Assembly: GCF_000829455.1 (NCBI RefSeq)
Contig: NZ_JXAK01000044.1
Span: 1-63,081 of the forward strand
Length of the DNA: 63,081 bases
Direction of reading: 5' to 3'
Source: Gordoniibacillus kamchatkensis
Lineage (GTDB): Bacteria > Bacillota > Bacilli > Paenibacillales > NBRC-103111
Part shown: one piece after another, positions 34,507 through 43,585 of the stretch
Layout of the letters: every line of letters starts with the position of its first letter
How positions within the stretch are numbered: the stretch's first letter is position 1
Made by a program: the position numbers and the translations under genes
The notes under the pieces: generated by a model
Databases searched by the model: none
What the model was told of the DNA's origin: nothing
Seen by the model: the letters and a program-made list of their open reading frames with translations, nothing else

Positions 34507-35007
34507 ATGGATAACGAAAAGGGAAAAAGAACGGAAGACGACAGAAAGGCGAGCTCTGTAATGAAGGAAGGGGAAGAGGCAAGCCTATCCGCACGAATTC
34601 GATCGGTACGGTTCGTTTACGGGCTGCTGGCGGCGGGTTACTTTGCGTGCGTCATTCTTCAAGTCTTTTTTGCCGGATTGGCGGTTTTTGTGAAAAGCGA
34701 TTATTTGCAGCTGCATCGCACATTCGCGAACGATTTCGAATTCGGATCGATCATCATGTTCCTGCTATCGTTTTTCGGCCGAATCCGCGGGGGGCTTCGT
34801 TGGTGGACATTGGCATTGTTTGCGCTCACTTCCTTGCAGCATATGACGGTCCGAACTTTCTCCGGATTTCTCCCGGCGTTCCACACCGTTGATGCCCTGC
34901 TTTTGTTTTGGATTTCGCTGCATGTTAGCAAGCGGTCATTGCCGTGGCTCATGCTGCGGAATGGACCGGGCAGGCTCCAAAAAGAAGCGGGCGCAATTAA
35001 GGGGTAA
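34507..35007 (+). CDS. DUF6220-like membrane protein
   Basis: 166 residues: a charged N-terminus of about 35 residues and then four hydrophobic segments, with QVFFAGLAVFVKSDYLQLHRTFAN, a pattern seen in DUF6220 proteins, then FLLSFFGRI and LALFALTSLQHMTVRTF. Function unknown. Lies 19 bases after the preceding membrane protein with AAAGGAG before its ATG, in the same predicted regulon. Confidence 0.75.
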   Translation: MDNEKGKRTEDDRKASSVMKEGEEASLSARIRSVRFVYGLLAAGYFACVILQVFFAGLAVFVKSDYLQLHRTFANDFEFGSIIMFLLSFFGRIRGGLRWWTLALFALTSLQHMTVRTFSGFLPAFHTVDALLLFWISLHVSKRSLPWLMLRNGPGRLQKEAGAIKG

Positions 35008-35158
35008 AACCGGGAGGGGTCACGTTCGATTCCTTGCGTACGAATTCGCCCTCCGCCATGGCTGAAATATCGCAATCGATAAGAAATGATCGTGTGCGGT
35101 TTATGCTAAAGTGAAGGAGGAAAGTCCATTAATTTGCGAGGCGAGGGGAGTTTTTAAC

Positions 35159-35574
35159 GTGGCTGTCAAACTGGGAAATATTTTTGTGAACTTGCCGGTC
35201 AAGGACGTGAAGAAATCGATCGACTTTTTTACAGCGGCAGGTTTTGAATTTAATGCCCAATTTACCGATAACAACGCTGCGTGTTTGGTGATCGGCGATA
35301 ACATTTTTGCTATGCTGGTGAGCGAGCATTTTTTTAAAACGTTCACCAAGAAGAACATTTCCGATGCGGCCAACAGTACGGAAGTCATCGTCGCCTTATC
35401 CGCCGACAGCAGAGCGCAGGTCGACGAGATTGCGGATAAGCGCTCGCAGCCGGAGGGAAGCTTTCCAACGAACCGACGGATCATGGCTTTATGTATGTAA
35501 GGAGCTTTCAGGATTTGGACGATCACCTTTGGGAGATTCTCTACATGGATCCGGCCGCAATTAACCAAGACTAG
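35159..35574 (+). CDS. VOC family (glyoxalase-like) protein (frameshifted in this sequence)
   Basis: 138 residues after repair: starts at a GTG (AVKLGNIFVNLPVKDVKKSIDFF) following GAGGGGAG. The frame breaks at 35440; adding one G in GATAAGCGC restores KALAAGGK and the conserved end EPTDHGFMYVRSFQDLDDHLWEILYMDP. Typical single-domain glyoxalase/bleomycin-resistance-like fold; many homologues have no known substrate. Confidence 0.82.
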
Positions 35575-35636
35575 TATTCAAAATTATGGAAAATCATATA
35601 TAATAGTCTCATCCTTAGGAGGAAGGTGGGACTTAT

Positions 35637-36392
35637 ATGCGCAAATATCCGTTGAAAAAAGAGCCTCGCGATTTGCGGGACTACCATTTCATGAGCGCCA
35701 CGTATGTCAGGCCCGCGGATCTGCCCGAACAGATCGACTTGCGGCCGCATCTGTCTCCCGTCGTTGATCAAGGCCCGCTCGGCAGCTGCACGGCCAACGC
35801 GATCGTAAGCGGGCTTCGCGAATATTTGTTGCTGCAAAGCCGAGACAGCTTCACGCCGCTGTCCCGGCTGTTTCTGTATTGGCATGAGCGGGAGCTGGAA
35901 GGGCATATCGGGGAAGACTCGGGCGCATACATTCGCGACGGCATGAAAGTGCTGCAGCAGCTCGGCGTATGTCCGGAACGGGATTACCCGTACCGTGTCG
36001 ACCACTTCGCCGACCGGCCGACGGTGCAGGCGGAAACCGATGCCAGAGCGTACCGCATCGCCGAATATCATCGCGTGCTCGATCTCGATGCGCTGAAGGC
36101 GGCGCTGGCGGAGCAGCAGCCGGTCGTTATCGGGCTCCTGCTGTACGAGAGCTTCGAATCGCCGGAAGTAGCCAGCACGGGCAAAGTGCCGCTGCCGCGC
36201 AAAACGCGGGAACGGGTGCTCGGCGGGCATGCGATGCTGGCTGTCGGCTACAAAAACCAGGCGCGGGGCCAAGGGTATGTGATCGTGCGCAACTCGTGGG
36301 GCGAAGGCTGGGGCGATCATGGTTATTGCTACATTCCGTACCGGATGTTTCGCGATCCCAGCCTGATGCTCGATATGTGGACCGGGAAGTAA
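35637..36392 (+). CDS. C1 family (papain-like) cysteine peptidase
   Basis: 251 residues without a signal peptide or propeptide of usual length. The catalytic Cys lies in DQGPLGSCTANA (near residue 51), the His in GGHAMLAVGY and the Asn in VRNSWGEGWGDHGY, as in papain-like enzymes. Bacterial members of this type are often intracellular with unknown targets. The ATG follows TAGGAGGAAGGTGG. A small cupin gene starts 23 bases downstream and may be co-transcribed. Confidence 0.9.
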   Translation: MRKYPLKKEPRDLRDYHFMSATYVRPADLPEQIDLRPHLSPVVDQGPLGSCTANAIVSGLREYLLLQSRDSFTPLSRLFLYWHERELEGHIGEDSGAYIRDGMKVLQQLGVCPERDYPYRVDHFADRPTVQAETDARAYRIAEYHRVLDLDALKAALAEQQPVVIGLLLYESFESPEVASTGKVPLPRKTRERVLGGHAMLAVGYKNQARGQGYVIVRNSWGEGWGDHGYCYIPYRMFRDPSLMLDMWTGK

Positions 36393-36415
36393 GGGGCCGA
36401 GGAGGGCGAACGCGT

Positions 36416-36739
36416 ATGAATACAGTTATCGGACAATGGCAAGACGCCGAGCCCGGGGTAAGGAGAAAAATTACGGCGGTCGGGCAGGCGATCATGAGCA
36501 TGGTCGTCGAGTTCGAGGCGGGGGCGGAAGGCTACATGCATTCGCATCCGCATGAGCAGCTCACATACGTCGTGCGCGGGGAGTTCGATTTTACGATCGG
36601 CGGGGAAGTCCGCCGCGTGCGCGAAGGAGACAGCGTGTATATTCCTGGCGGCGCGAAGCACGGGGTAAAAGCGCTCGCCGCGGGGGCGCTGTTCGACACG
36701 TTTACGCCGTTGCGCGACGATTTGCTGCAGCGCATATAA
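36416..36739 (+). CDS. Small cupin domain protein
   Basis: 107 residues forming one cupin barrel: metal motif 1 MHSHPHEQLTYVVRGEFDF (His, His, Gln/Glu region) and motif 2 PGGAKHGVKAL with the last His. Likely binds a metal; no specific reaction can be named. GGAGGG precedes the ATG. The short spacing to the peptidase gene suggests one transcript. Confidence 0.87.
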   Translation: MNTVIGQWQDAEPGVRRKITAVGQAIMSMVVEFEAGAEGYMHSHPHEQLTYVVRGEFDFTIGGEVRRVREGDSVYIPGGAKHGVKALAAGALFDTFTPLRDDLLQRI

Positions 36740-36883
36740 CGTTCCGCTTGCGGAACGCTTGCATAGAAGATTAGGCCCGGCGCGGGAAAACTTGCGGCGG
36801 GTTCTTTTTTATGCCTATATAGTCTAATTATGTCGATTCATGTTATAATAAGTAACACGCAATAAGAAGGGCAGGGGGAAGCG

Positions 36884-38141
36884 ATGCTGTTCAAAGAGCA
36901 ATACGCCGAAATAGCAACGATTGCGCGGACGATTTTTGACAATCCGGAACTCGGCTACAAAGAAGTCAAGACGCGGCAAACCGTCATCGATTTTCTCCAG
37001 AAGGTGAACCCCGCCATCGAGCTGGATTCGTTCAGCACCACGGGGCTGAAAACTTCTTTGGGGAGCGGGAAGGAGCTGAATATCGCCTTCATCGCCGAAC
37101 TGGACGCCGTGTATGCGCCTTCGCACTGGCGCGCCGACAAGTCGACGGGTGCGGCCCACAACTGCGGCCACTATACCCAGGTTGCGATCGCCCTGGCGCT
37201 GTATCGCTATTTTTTCGTCTCTGGCGTTTACCGGTCGCTGGACTACAAGCTGACGTTCATTTTCGTGCCGGCTGAAGAGTATTTGGACTTGGCGTATCGG
37301 GACGAGCTGTTGAAAAGCAAACAGATCTCCTATTACGGCGGCAAACCGGAAGCGATGAAGCTGGGAGTGTTCGACGACATCGATATCGGCATTTGCGTGC
37401 ACGCCATGGGCGGGGAATTCTCGGAGCGGACGATCGAGACGAATTGCGATTTGGCGGGATTTTTGTACAAGCGGTATACGTTCGGGTCGGAAAAGCGACG
37501 CATGCGGGCTTTGACCCGTTTTCCGCGAAAACGCTTACAGCATGTCCACGCTGTTCAACGTCGCTCTGGGCCTGAGCCGCCAGCAGCTGAAAGACTCGGA
37601 GAAGGTCAGAATGAATCCGATCGTGATGGAATCCGACATGTCCACGAACGTAATTCCGAACCGCATTACTGTCGGGTCTGATTTACGGACGCTAACGGTC
37701 GAGTACATGAAAGAAGCCGCCGCCAAAATGGACGATGCCGCCAAAGGCAGCGCCCTTGCCTTGCAAGGTGAAGTGTCGATCGAAACGCAAATGGGCTATT
37801 TGCCTTTCGTCCAGAACCGCTACTTGTCCGAGTTCGTGATAGAGGCGTTCCGCGAGAACGGGGAAATCGCCCAAATCCGCAATGAATCGGCGATAAGCGC
37901 GGCGGGGGACATCGGGGATTTGTCGTTCATGATCCCTTGCATCCAGATCGGTTACAGCGGCTTTACGGGCACGATCCACGGGGACGACTTCAAAGATATC
38001 GATCCCGAATTCATTTATGAAGTGTTCCCGCGCTTTCTGTCCCAAGTATTCGAACGCTTGAGCGGCAGGATCGACAAAACCAAGCTGTACAAAAGAACTT
38101 ACGAGCAGTATGAAAAGCTGATCGCGTCCATCAGCGGATGA
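36884..38141 (+). CDS. M20 family metallopeptidase/amidohydrolase (two frameshifts in this sequence)
   Basis: 419 residues after repair. Metal-site landmarks: FIAELDAVYAP, AAHNCGHYTQVA, PAEEYLDL and CVHAMGGEF. Two single-base losses near 37483 and 37534 separate LAGFLYKRYTF, VGKATHAGFDPFSAKT and MSTLFNVALGLSRQQ. Restoring them gives a continuous M20 dimerisation domain and C-terminus. The family removes N-acyl or amide groups from amino acids or peptides. Followed after 27 bases by two membrane-protein genes, one DUF3100, which suggests uptake or export of its substrate or product. Confidence 0.85.
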
Positions 38142-38168
38142 CAGATTAACAGAAAAGAGGAGCTGCCC

Positions 38169-38981
38169 ATGCAATCTGAAACTGCCAAGTCACCAAAGTC
38201 GTATTTTATTCTTTTGCTTGTATTCGCGCTTTTGGTCATTACAGCGTCAGAGTATATCGGTATCCAGTCGATCAAGTTCGGAACGGTCAAAATCAGCTTT
38301 CTGCCTCTCGTGTACGCCATTTTGATTACGATGGTGCTGGGCATCACCGTTTTCCGCAAAGGCATATTGAAGAAAGTGTACAGCGCGGAGAACGTGAACT
38401 TCTCCGGCAAATATTTGATCTTCATCATGCTTCCGCTGATGGCGCGGTACGGCGCGGACGTAGCGCCGAAAATTCATGAGATTTTGCGCGTAGGCTGGAT
38501 TTTCTTCATTCAGGAATTCGGGCATTTGTGCACCGTGCTGATCGGGCTGCCGATCGCGATCCTGATCGGATTAAGGCGGGAGGCGATCGGTTCTACGCTC
38601 GGCATCGGCCGGGAAGGGGAGCTTGCGTACATCTCCGAGAAATATACGCTGGATTCGGACGAAGGCCGGGGCGTGCTGTCTTTGTACATTATCGGCACTT
38701 TGTTCGGGACTTTGTTTTTCAGCATTCTCACCCCGGTTCTCATTTCGCTCGGCTTTTCGGTCGAAGCGCTGGCGATGTCGGCCGGCGTAGGCTCCGCCAG
38801 CATGATGACAGCCGCTTCGTCCTCGCTGGTGGCCAGCATTCCGGCCAAAGGAAGCACGATAACGGCGTACGCTTCGGCCAGCCAGCTGCTGACGAGCTTC
38901 ATGGGAACTTACACGATGGTGTTTTTGGCTGTGCCGCTGCAGCGCTTCATGTACAAATTACTCGTTAGGGGTGGCAAGTAA
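38169..38981 (+). CDS. DUF3100 domain-containing membrane protein
   Basis: 270 residues, about eight hydrophobic segments. LPLVYAILITMVLGI, GREGELAYISEKYTLDSDEGRG and MSAGVGSASMMTAASSSLVA are the conserved parts of DUF3100 proteins, which are often encoded next to amidohydrolases. A transport role is plausible but unproven. Overlaps the next gene by one base (TAATG). Confidence 0.85.
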   Translation: MQSETAKSPKSYFILLLVFALLVITASEYIGIQSIKFGTVKISFLPLVYAILITMVLGITVFRKGILKKVYSAENVNFSGKYLIFIMLPLMARYGADVAPKIHEILRVGWIFFIQEFGHLCTVLIGLPIAILIGLRREAIGSTLGIGREGELAYISEKYTLDSDEGRGVLSLYIIGTLFGTLFFSILTPVLISLGFSVEALAMSAGVGSASMMTAASSSLVASIPAKGSTITAYASASQLLTSFMGTYTMVFLAVPLQRFMYKLLVRGGK

Positions 38982-39466
38982 TGGCTGTCGGCTTGAACAA
39001 ATACGCGAAATATGCGCTCGTTTTGCTGCTTAGCATTTGCCTCATCTTATTTACGCAGGAAATCAAGCTGCTGAAAAATCCGCACGGCACGCCGATTTCC
39101 ATGACGACCGTTTACGGTCTTTGCGTGCTGTGGCTGTTCTCTTTCATTGGCATTCTCATTTCCGGCCTCATGAAAAAAGTGCCTCTCAAAATCGTTCAGG
39201 ATTTTCCCGTTCTGGGCTGGGTATCGATCACTTCGCTTGTGTTTTGCCTCATTTCCGACTCGTTCATCAAAATGATCCAGGCCGTCGACTTCTTGTCGAT
39301 CACGACGCCGATCCTTACGTTTGCCGGGATTTCGGTGGCGAACCGCCTCATCGACCTTAGAAAAACGTCGTGGAAAGTCGCGATCGTAGCAGTGTTCGTG
39401 TTCAGCGGTATGTACATCGGAAGCGCCCTTCTGGCGCAGTTCGGCCTGCACGTTTCCGCAAAATAA
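38981..39466 (+). CDS. Membrane protein, probable partner of the DUF3100 protein
   Basis: 161 residues with about five hydrophobic segments (YALVLLLSICLILF, VYGLCVLWLFSFIGILI, WVSITSLVFCLI, ITTPILTFAGISVANRLID, VAIVAVFVFSGMYIGSALLA). No named family recognised. The one-base overlap with the DUF3100 gene points to a two-component membrane complex, comparable in organisation to paired carriers such as MadLM; that comparison is only by layout. Confidence 0.8.
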   Translation: MAVGLNKYAKYALVLLLSICLILFTQEIKLLKNPHGTPISMTTVYGLCVLWLFSFIGILISGLMKKVPLKIVQDFPVLGWVSITSLVFCLISDSFIKMIQAVDFLSITTPILTFAGISVANRLIDLRKTSWKVAIVAVFVFSGMYIGSALLAQFGLHVSAK

Positions 39467-39482
39467 CAATAACGTGAAAATG

Positions 39483-39525
39483 AAACAGCCTCCGCCCATC
39501 ATTCGGGCGGAGGCTGTTTCATTTT
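39483..39525 (+). terminator. Rho-independent terminator after the amidohydrolase operon
   Basis: Perfect 15-bp stem AAACAGCCTCCGCCC with a seven-base loop, followed by a T-rich tail. Confidence 0.9.
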
Positions 39526-39543
39526 ATCCGCCGGTTCCATTTC

Positions 39544-39593
39544 TTTACAAAACCTTCATGTTCAATTGACGTAACGTTGCCTTCGCGTTTACC
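39544..39593 (+). promoter_or_regulatory. PhoP-box-like promoter of the PhoX gene
   Basis: Five hexamers with starts exactly 11 bases apart: TTTACA (39544), TTCATG (39555), TTGACG (39566), TTGCCT (39577) and TTTACC (39588). Bacillus PhoP sites are TT(A/C/T)ACA repeats with the same 11-bp period, and phoX-type phosphatases are classical targets of phosphate starvation. The -10 element is not clear (TATTCT at 39614-39619 is one option). Confidence 0.68.
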
Positions 39594-39696
39594 GTGCGAT
39601 GACATAAAGGGGCTATTCTTATGTACAGAACTTCAGGCTGCCCGGTCCCGGGCAACCCGAGAACTTCATTTTACATAAGAAAGGTAGAGAGAATCG

Positions 39697-41834
39697 ATGC
39701 TCAATAAAAAGCTGCTCGCCCCAGTTATCGGACTTGCCCTGCTCGCTCCGGCCGCACTTCCGGCTGTAGCCGCCGCGGACGGCGTGAAAGTGCAATCGGT
39801 CGAATTCGTCGGCATGCCTGCTCCGTCCACGCCGGACGAAATGGCCAAGCTGTACACGACCGCCTCCCTGCAAGTGACGTACACGGACGGCTCCGTCCGC
39901 TCGTTCCCGCTCACGTACAAGACGCTGTTCAAGTCTACCGACAAAGTAGGCGGCACGATCGCCGGCGTCGCCGTCGACGCCAAAGGAAACCCGATCATGG
40001 ACACGAGCGTGCCGAACAACCCGGTTCCGTTCGTATCCGACGACCCGGATTCCAACAGCCTGATGAAAATCGACGGCCAGAAGCCAACTGCCAAAGGCGG
40101 CAACCCGCTGACGCTGATTACGCACTATGAATACATAACTAACAACAATGCGGGCAAATCCGCTTACGGCGTCGTCCCCGCTTCGATGAGCCGGACCACG
40201 ATCGACCAGAACAAAAAGACCGGCGAGCTCGTCGCTACCGATCTGCACAAAATCGACTTCTCCGGCGTAGACGGGCTGTGGATTCCTTGCAACGGCTCCT
40301 TGACGCCTTGGAACACGCATCTGGGCTCCGAGGAATACGAGGCGGATGCGCGCGCGTTCGAGGCCGATCCGACGCAAACTTACGTCGGGCCGTTCGCCAA
40401 AGCGTACTACCAGGACGACAAAAAGACCGGCAATCCTTACGCTTACGGCTATTTGCCTGAAGTTACGGTGAAAGCGGACGGAACGAACTCTGTCGTCAAG
40501 CACTACTCCATGGGCCGTTTCTCGCACGAGCTTGGCCGCGTGGCTCCGGATCAGAAGACCGTCTTCTTCGGCGACGACGGCGGCAATACGATGCTGTTCA
40601 TGTACGTAGCCGACAAGGCGCAAGATTTGTCCGCGGGCACGCTGTACGCGGCGAAATTCACGCAGACGGCCGACGATGCGAACGGCGGCGCGGGTACTTT
40701 GTCCTGGATCAATCTCGGGCATGCGACCGACGCCGAGATTAAAGCCTATATCGATAAAGGCGTCAAATTCAGCGACATTTTCGATACGGCCGACAAAGAC
40801 ACGGACGGCTTCTCGAAAATCAAAACGTATCCGAGCGGCAAAACCGAGTGGCTGAAAGTGAAGCCGGGGATGGAGAAGGCAGCCGCATTTCTGGAATCCC
40901 GCCGCTACGGCGCGATGCTGGGCGCTACGGCGGAGTGGAACAAAATGGAAGGCGTTGCCGCCAACGCGAAAGACAAGAAGATGTACGTCGTCATCTCCTA
41001 TATGGAGAAAGGGATGGAAGCCGACACGAAAAAAGCCGATCCGGTCGACGATATCCATATGAAGAAAATCAAGGCCGGCGTCGTGTACCAGCTCGATCTT
41101 AAGGGCGGTGTAAAGGATTCCGCAGGCAACGCCATCCACAGCGAGTATGCGGCGGCAACGATAAGCGGGCTCGTAGCCGGCAAAGACCTCGCCAAAGCGG
41201 ACGAAAGAGGCAACACGGCTGACGACAACCTCATCGCCAACCCGGACAACATCGCCTATTCCGAAGGGCTGCGCACGCTGTTTATCGGCGAGGACAGCGG
41301 CATGCATGCGAACAATTATTTGTGGGCTTACAACATCGACACGAAGAAGCTTTCCCGCATATTGACGACCCCGGCGGGTGCGGAAGTGACGGGCCTCCAG
41401 AGCATCGACAACCTGAACGGCTTCAGCTACATCATGAGCAACATCCAGCATCCCGGCGACGAAATGATATTGCCGGACGCCTGAAAGCGCAAGTGTCGCC
41501 GCTCATCGACAAGTATTGGGACGGCAAACGCTCCGGCGCGGTAGGCTACATCAGCGGCTTGCCATCGATGGAGCAGATGATCGAGTGGAAAGATACGGAC
41601 AATACGCTGTCGATGCTGCGCGACATGGCGGAAGCGAAGGGCGCGAAAGTGACCTGGAACGACAACGACCGCAGCGTAACGGTGACCAAAGGCAGCAACA
41701 CGCTGACCGCTAAGCTCGGTTCCGTAACGGCGACGGTGAACGGCAAAGAAGTGAATTTGCCGACGGCCGTGAAGCTCGAGAACGAGAAAACCGTATTCCC
41801 GACGGCAACGCTCATGAACTTCCTGAGCAAGTAA
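39697..41834 (+). CDS. PhoX family alkaline phosphatase with C-terminal stalk domain (frameshifted in this sequence)
   Basis: 712 residues after repair. A Sec-type signal peptide (LLAPVIGLALLAPAALPAVAAA) is followed by a PhoX/DUF839 domain with RFSHELGRVAPDQKTVFFGDDGG and the N-terminal CNGSLTPWNTHLGSEE. These calcium- and iron-dependent phosphatases release phosphate from organic esters outside the cell. The frame ends at 41484 with a TGA; one extra C near 41481 continues the gene into LKAQVSPLIDKYWDG and a copper-amine-oxidase-N-like stalk domain (MLRDMAEAKGAKVTWNDNDRSVTVTKG). Behind a PhoP-like box. Five bases precede the RBS-proximal ATG after AGAGAGAATCG. Confidence 0.85.
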
Positions 41835-41858
41835 TCCGCAGCAAAAATATGGTATGCG

Positions 41859-41903
41859 GCAAAAGACCGTCGAGAGCCGTTAGCGGCTCTCATGGTCTTT
41901 TGC
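41859..41903 (+). terminator. Long hairpin terminator between PhoX and laccase genes
   Basis: Two-part stem GCAAAAGACC / GGTCTTTTGC and GAGAGCCG / CGGCTCTC around a short loop. The A-run in the left arm and T-run in the right arm make it a likely terminator. Confidence 0.78.
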
Positions 41904-41935
41904 GCTTCCAATCCGACGATGAAAGGGATAACCGG

Positions 41936-43323
41936 ATGATGCGCAAAAAATATTGGGTCGTTGCAGGGGTACTGCTGGCGTTATTAGCTTCAGGCGGGGC
42001 CGCCTTCGCGCACGGCGGCGGGCATGACGGCGCCGCCGCCTCGGCGGAAGCGGAGGAGGGCGCAATGGCGGTTACCGTAGACGGACATCTTGTCCCTGGA
42101 CAAGCATCGCTCAGCAAAGATTTATCCGAGCTTTACTTGCCTGCTCGCAGCGTCGCAGAAGCGCTCGGGGCGACGGTGAAATGGGATGCCGAGCATGGGG
42201 CGCTGCTGATCGATACACCGGATTTGCCGGATATGTCGGGACACGGACATACGCCTAATCATGGACCGGTCGTCGTGTACAAAGGCCAAATGCTGGCGCC
42301 GAGCCTGGAACCGAAAATGATGAACGGAACGTTGATGGTATCGGCCGATACGATAGCAGAAGCTTTCGGCGTGCAAGTCAAGTTCGATGCGAATTCGAAC
42401 CGCGTGCTGGTGACGACGCCCGAAGCGGCGGCCCAGTTCGCCGGCGAAGAGCAGCAGGTGAAAGACGCGCTTGGCGGAGTCGGCATGAAACCGGTTATAG
42501 CTGCGGACGGAGCAAGGAGTTCACCCTGACCGCCGAACTGCATGCATGGTCGCCGCTCAAAGGGGTGCTGACAACTGCATGGACCTATAACGGGCAAGTG
42601 CCTGGGCCGGTTATTCGCGTCACCGAAGGCGATCGCGTGCGCATCACGCTCGTGAACAAGCTGCCGGAGCCGACGACGATTCACTGGCATGGCTTGCACG
42701 TGCCGAACGCTATGGACGGCGTGCCGGGATTGACGCAGGATGCGGTGCAGCCGGGCGAATCGTATACGTACGAGTTTGTCGCCGGCCATCCGGGCACCTA
42801 CATGTATCACTCCCATTACGACGACATGAAGCAAATCGGAAGCGGCATGTACGGCGCTTTTATTATCGATCCGAAGGATCCGATGTCGGAGCCGCATTAC
42901 GATCACGACTACACGATGATGATCGGCGGCTTTCAAGTGAACGCGGCAGACGAGGAGAAGGACTATTGGACGCTGAACGGACGCAGTTATCCGGACACGC
43001 CGCCGATCGAGGCGAAGAAGGGCGAGACGGTCCGCATCCGGCTCCTGAACATCGACACGACGGACGTTCATACGATGCATTTGCACGGAATGGATTTCCG
43101 GGTCGTGGCCAAGGACGGCCATCCCGTGCCGCAGCCGCAGACGATGAACACGGTGCTGATCGGTCCCGGAGAGACGTACGATATCGCCTTTACGGCCGAA
43201 AGCGCCGGCACATGGATGTTTCACTGCCACATTCTCGACCATACGATGAACGGCGGAGATCTGGCCCGCATGGCCCACGGCGAAATGGGGGGCCTTATAA
43301 CGCTGATCAAAATAACCGAGTAA
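41936..43323 (+). CDS. Small multicopper oxidase (laccase-like) with N-terminal stalk domain (frameshifted in this sequence)
   Basis: 462 residues after repair. Signal peptide (YWVVAGVLLALLASGGAAFA), then a His-rich start and a copper-amine-oxidase-N-like domain (LYLPARSVAEALGATVKWDAEHG), then a compact cupredoxin part of only about 270 residues. All four copper motifs are present: TIHWHGLHVP, YMYHSHYDD, VHTMHLHGMDF and MFHCHILDH. The frame breaks near 42515 at GAGCAAGGAG; one more A gives AKEFTLTAELHAWSP. Likely oxidises phenols or metal ions outside the cell with O2. AAAGGGA lies eight bases before the ATG. Confidence 0.85.
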
Positions 43324-43345
43324 ACGGCTGCATTGCACCGCTAGC

Positions 43346-43371
43346 AAGCCCCGCGCCCGCGGGGCTTTTTT
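43346..43371 (+). terminator. Rho-independent terminator after the laccase gene
   Basis: Perfect ten-base stem AAGCCCCGCG with a two-base loop, ending in six T. Confidence 0.9.
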
Positions 43372-43496
43372 CGTTGAACGAGCTTGCAGCCGAGCGAATT
43401 CACGGCCTGCACCATTGCTGCCTTTGACGGCATAAAATACTTCGTGCCCCTGCGGATCCATAAGTTTCCTTATCGCCGAAGTCAACAAAAAAAAGG

Positions 43497-43524
43497 TTGC
43501 CAGCCATCATTTCCCTGTTAAAAT
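43497..43524 (+). promoter_or_regulatory. Likely promoter of the 2-oxoacid oxidoreductase operon
   Basis: TTGCCA at 43497-43502 and TAAAAT at 43519-43524 with a 16-base spacer, about 60 bases before the first gene. Confidence 0.55.
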
Positions 43525-43585
43525 GAGAATAGAACCAATTTTCTTGCACTTCTACTAACATACAATTTGGAGAGGAGTCTTGGGA

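Noticed and set aside
39619-41451. A 610-codon open frame on the minus strand
   Set aside because: Antisense to PhoX, same GC-rich codon artefact and no ribosome binding site or family.
43390-43460. Minus-strand start at about 43459 (MDPQGHEVFYAVKGS) with AAGGAAA just upstream
   Set aside because: The site is attractive, but the frame has no stop before it runs through the laccase terminator and far into the laccase gene in antisense. A short gene broken by another indel cannot be excluded.
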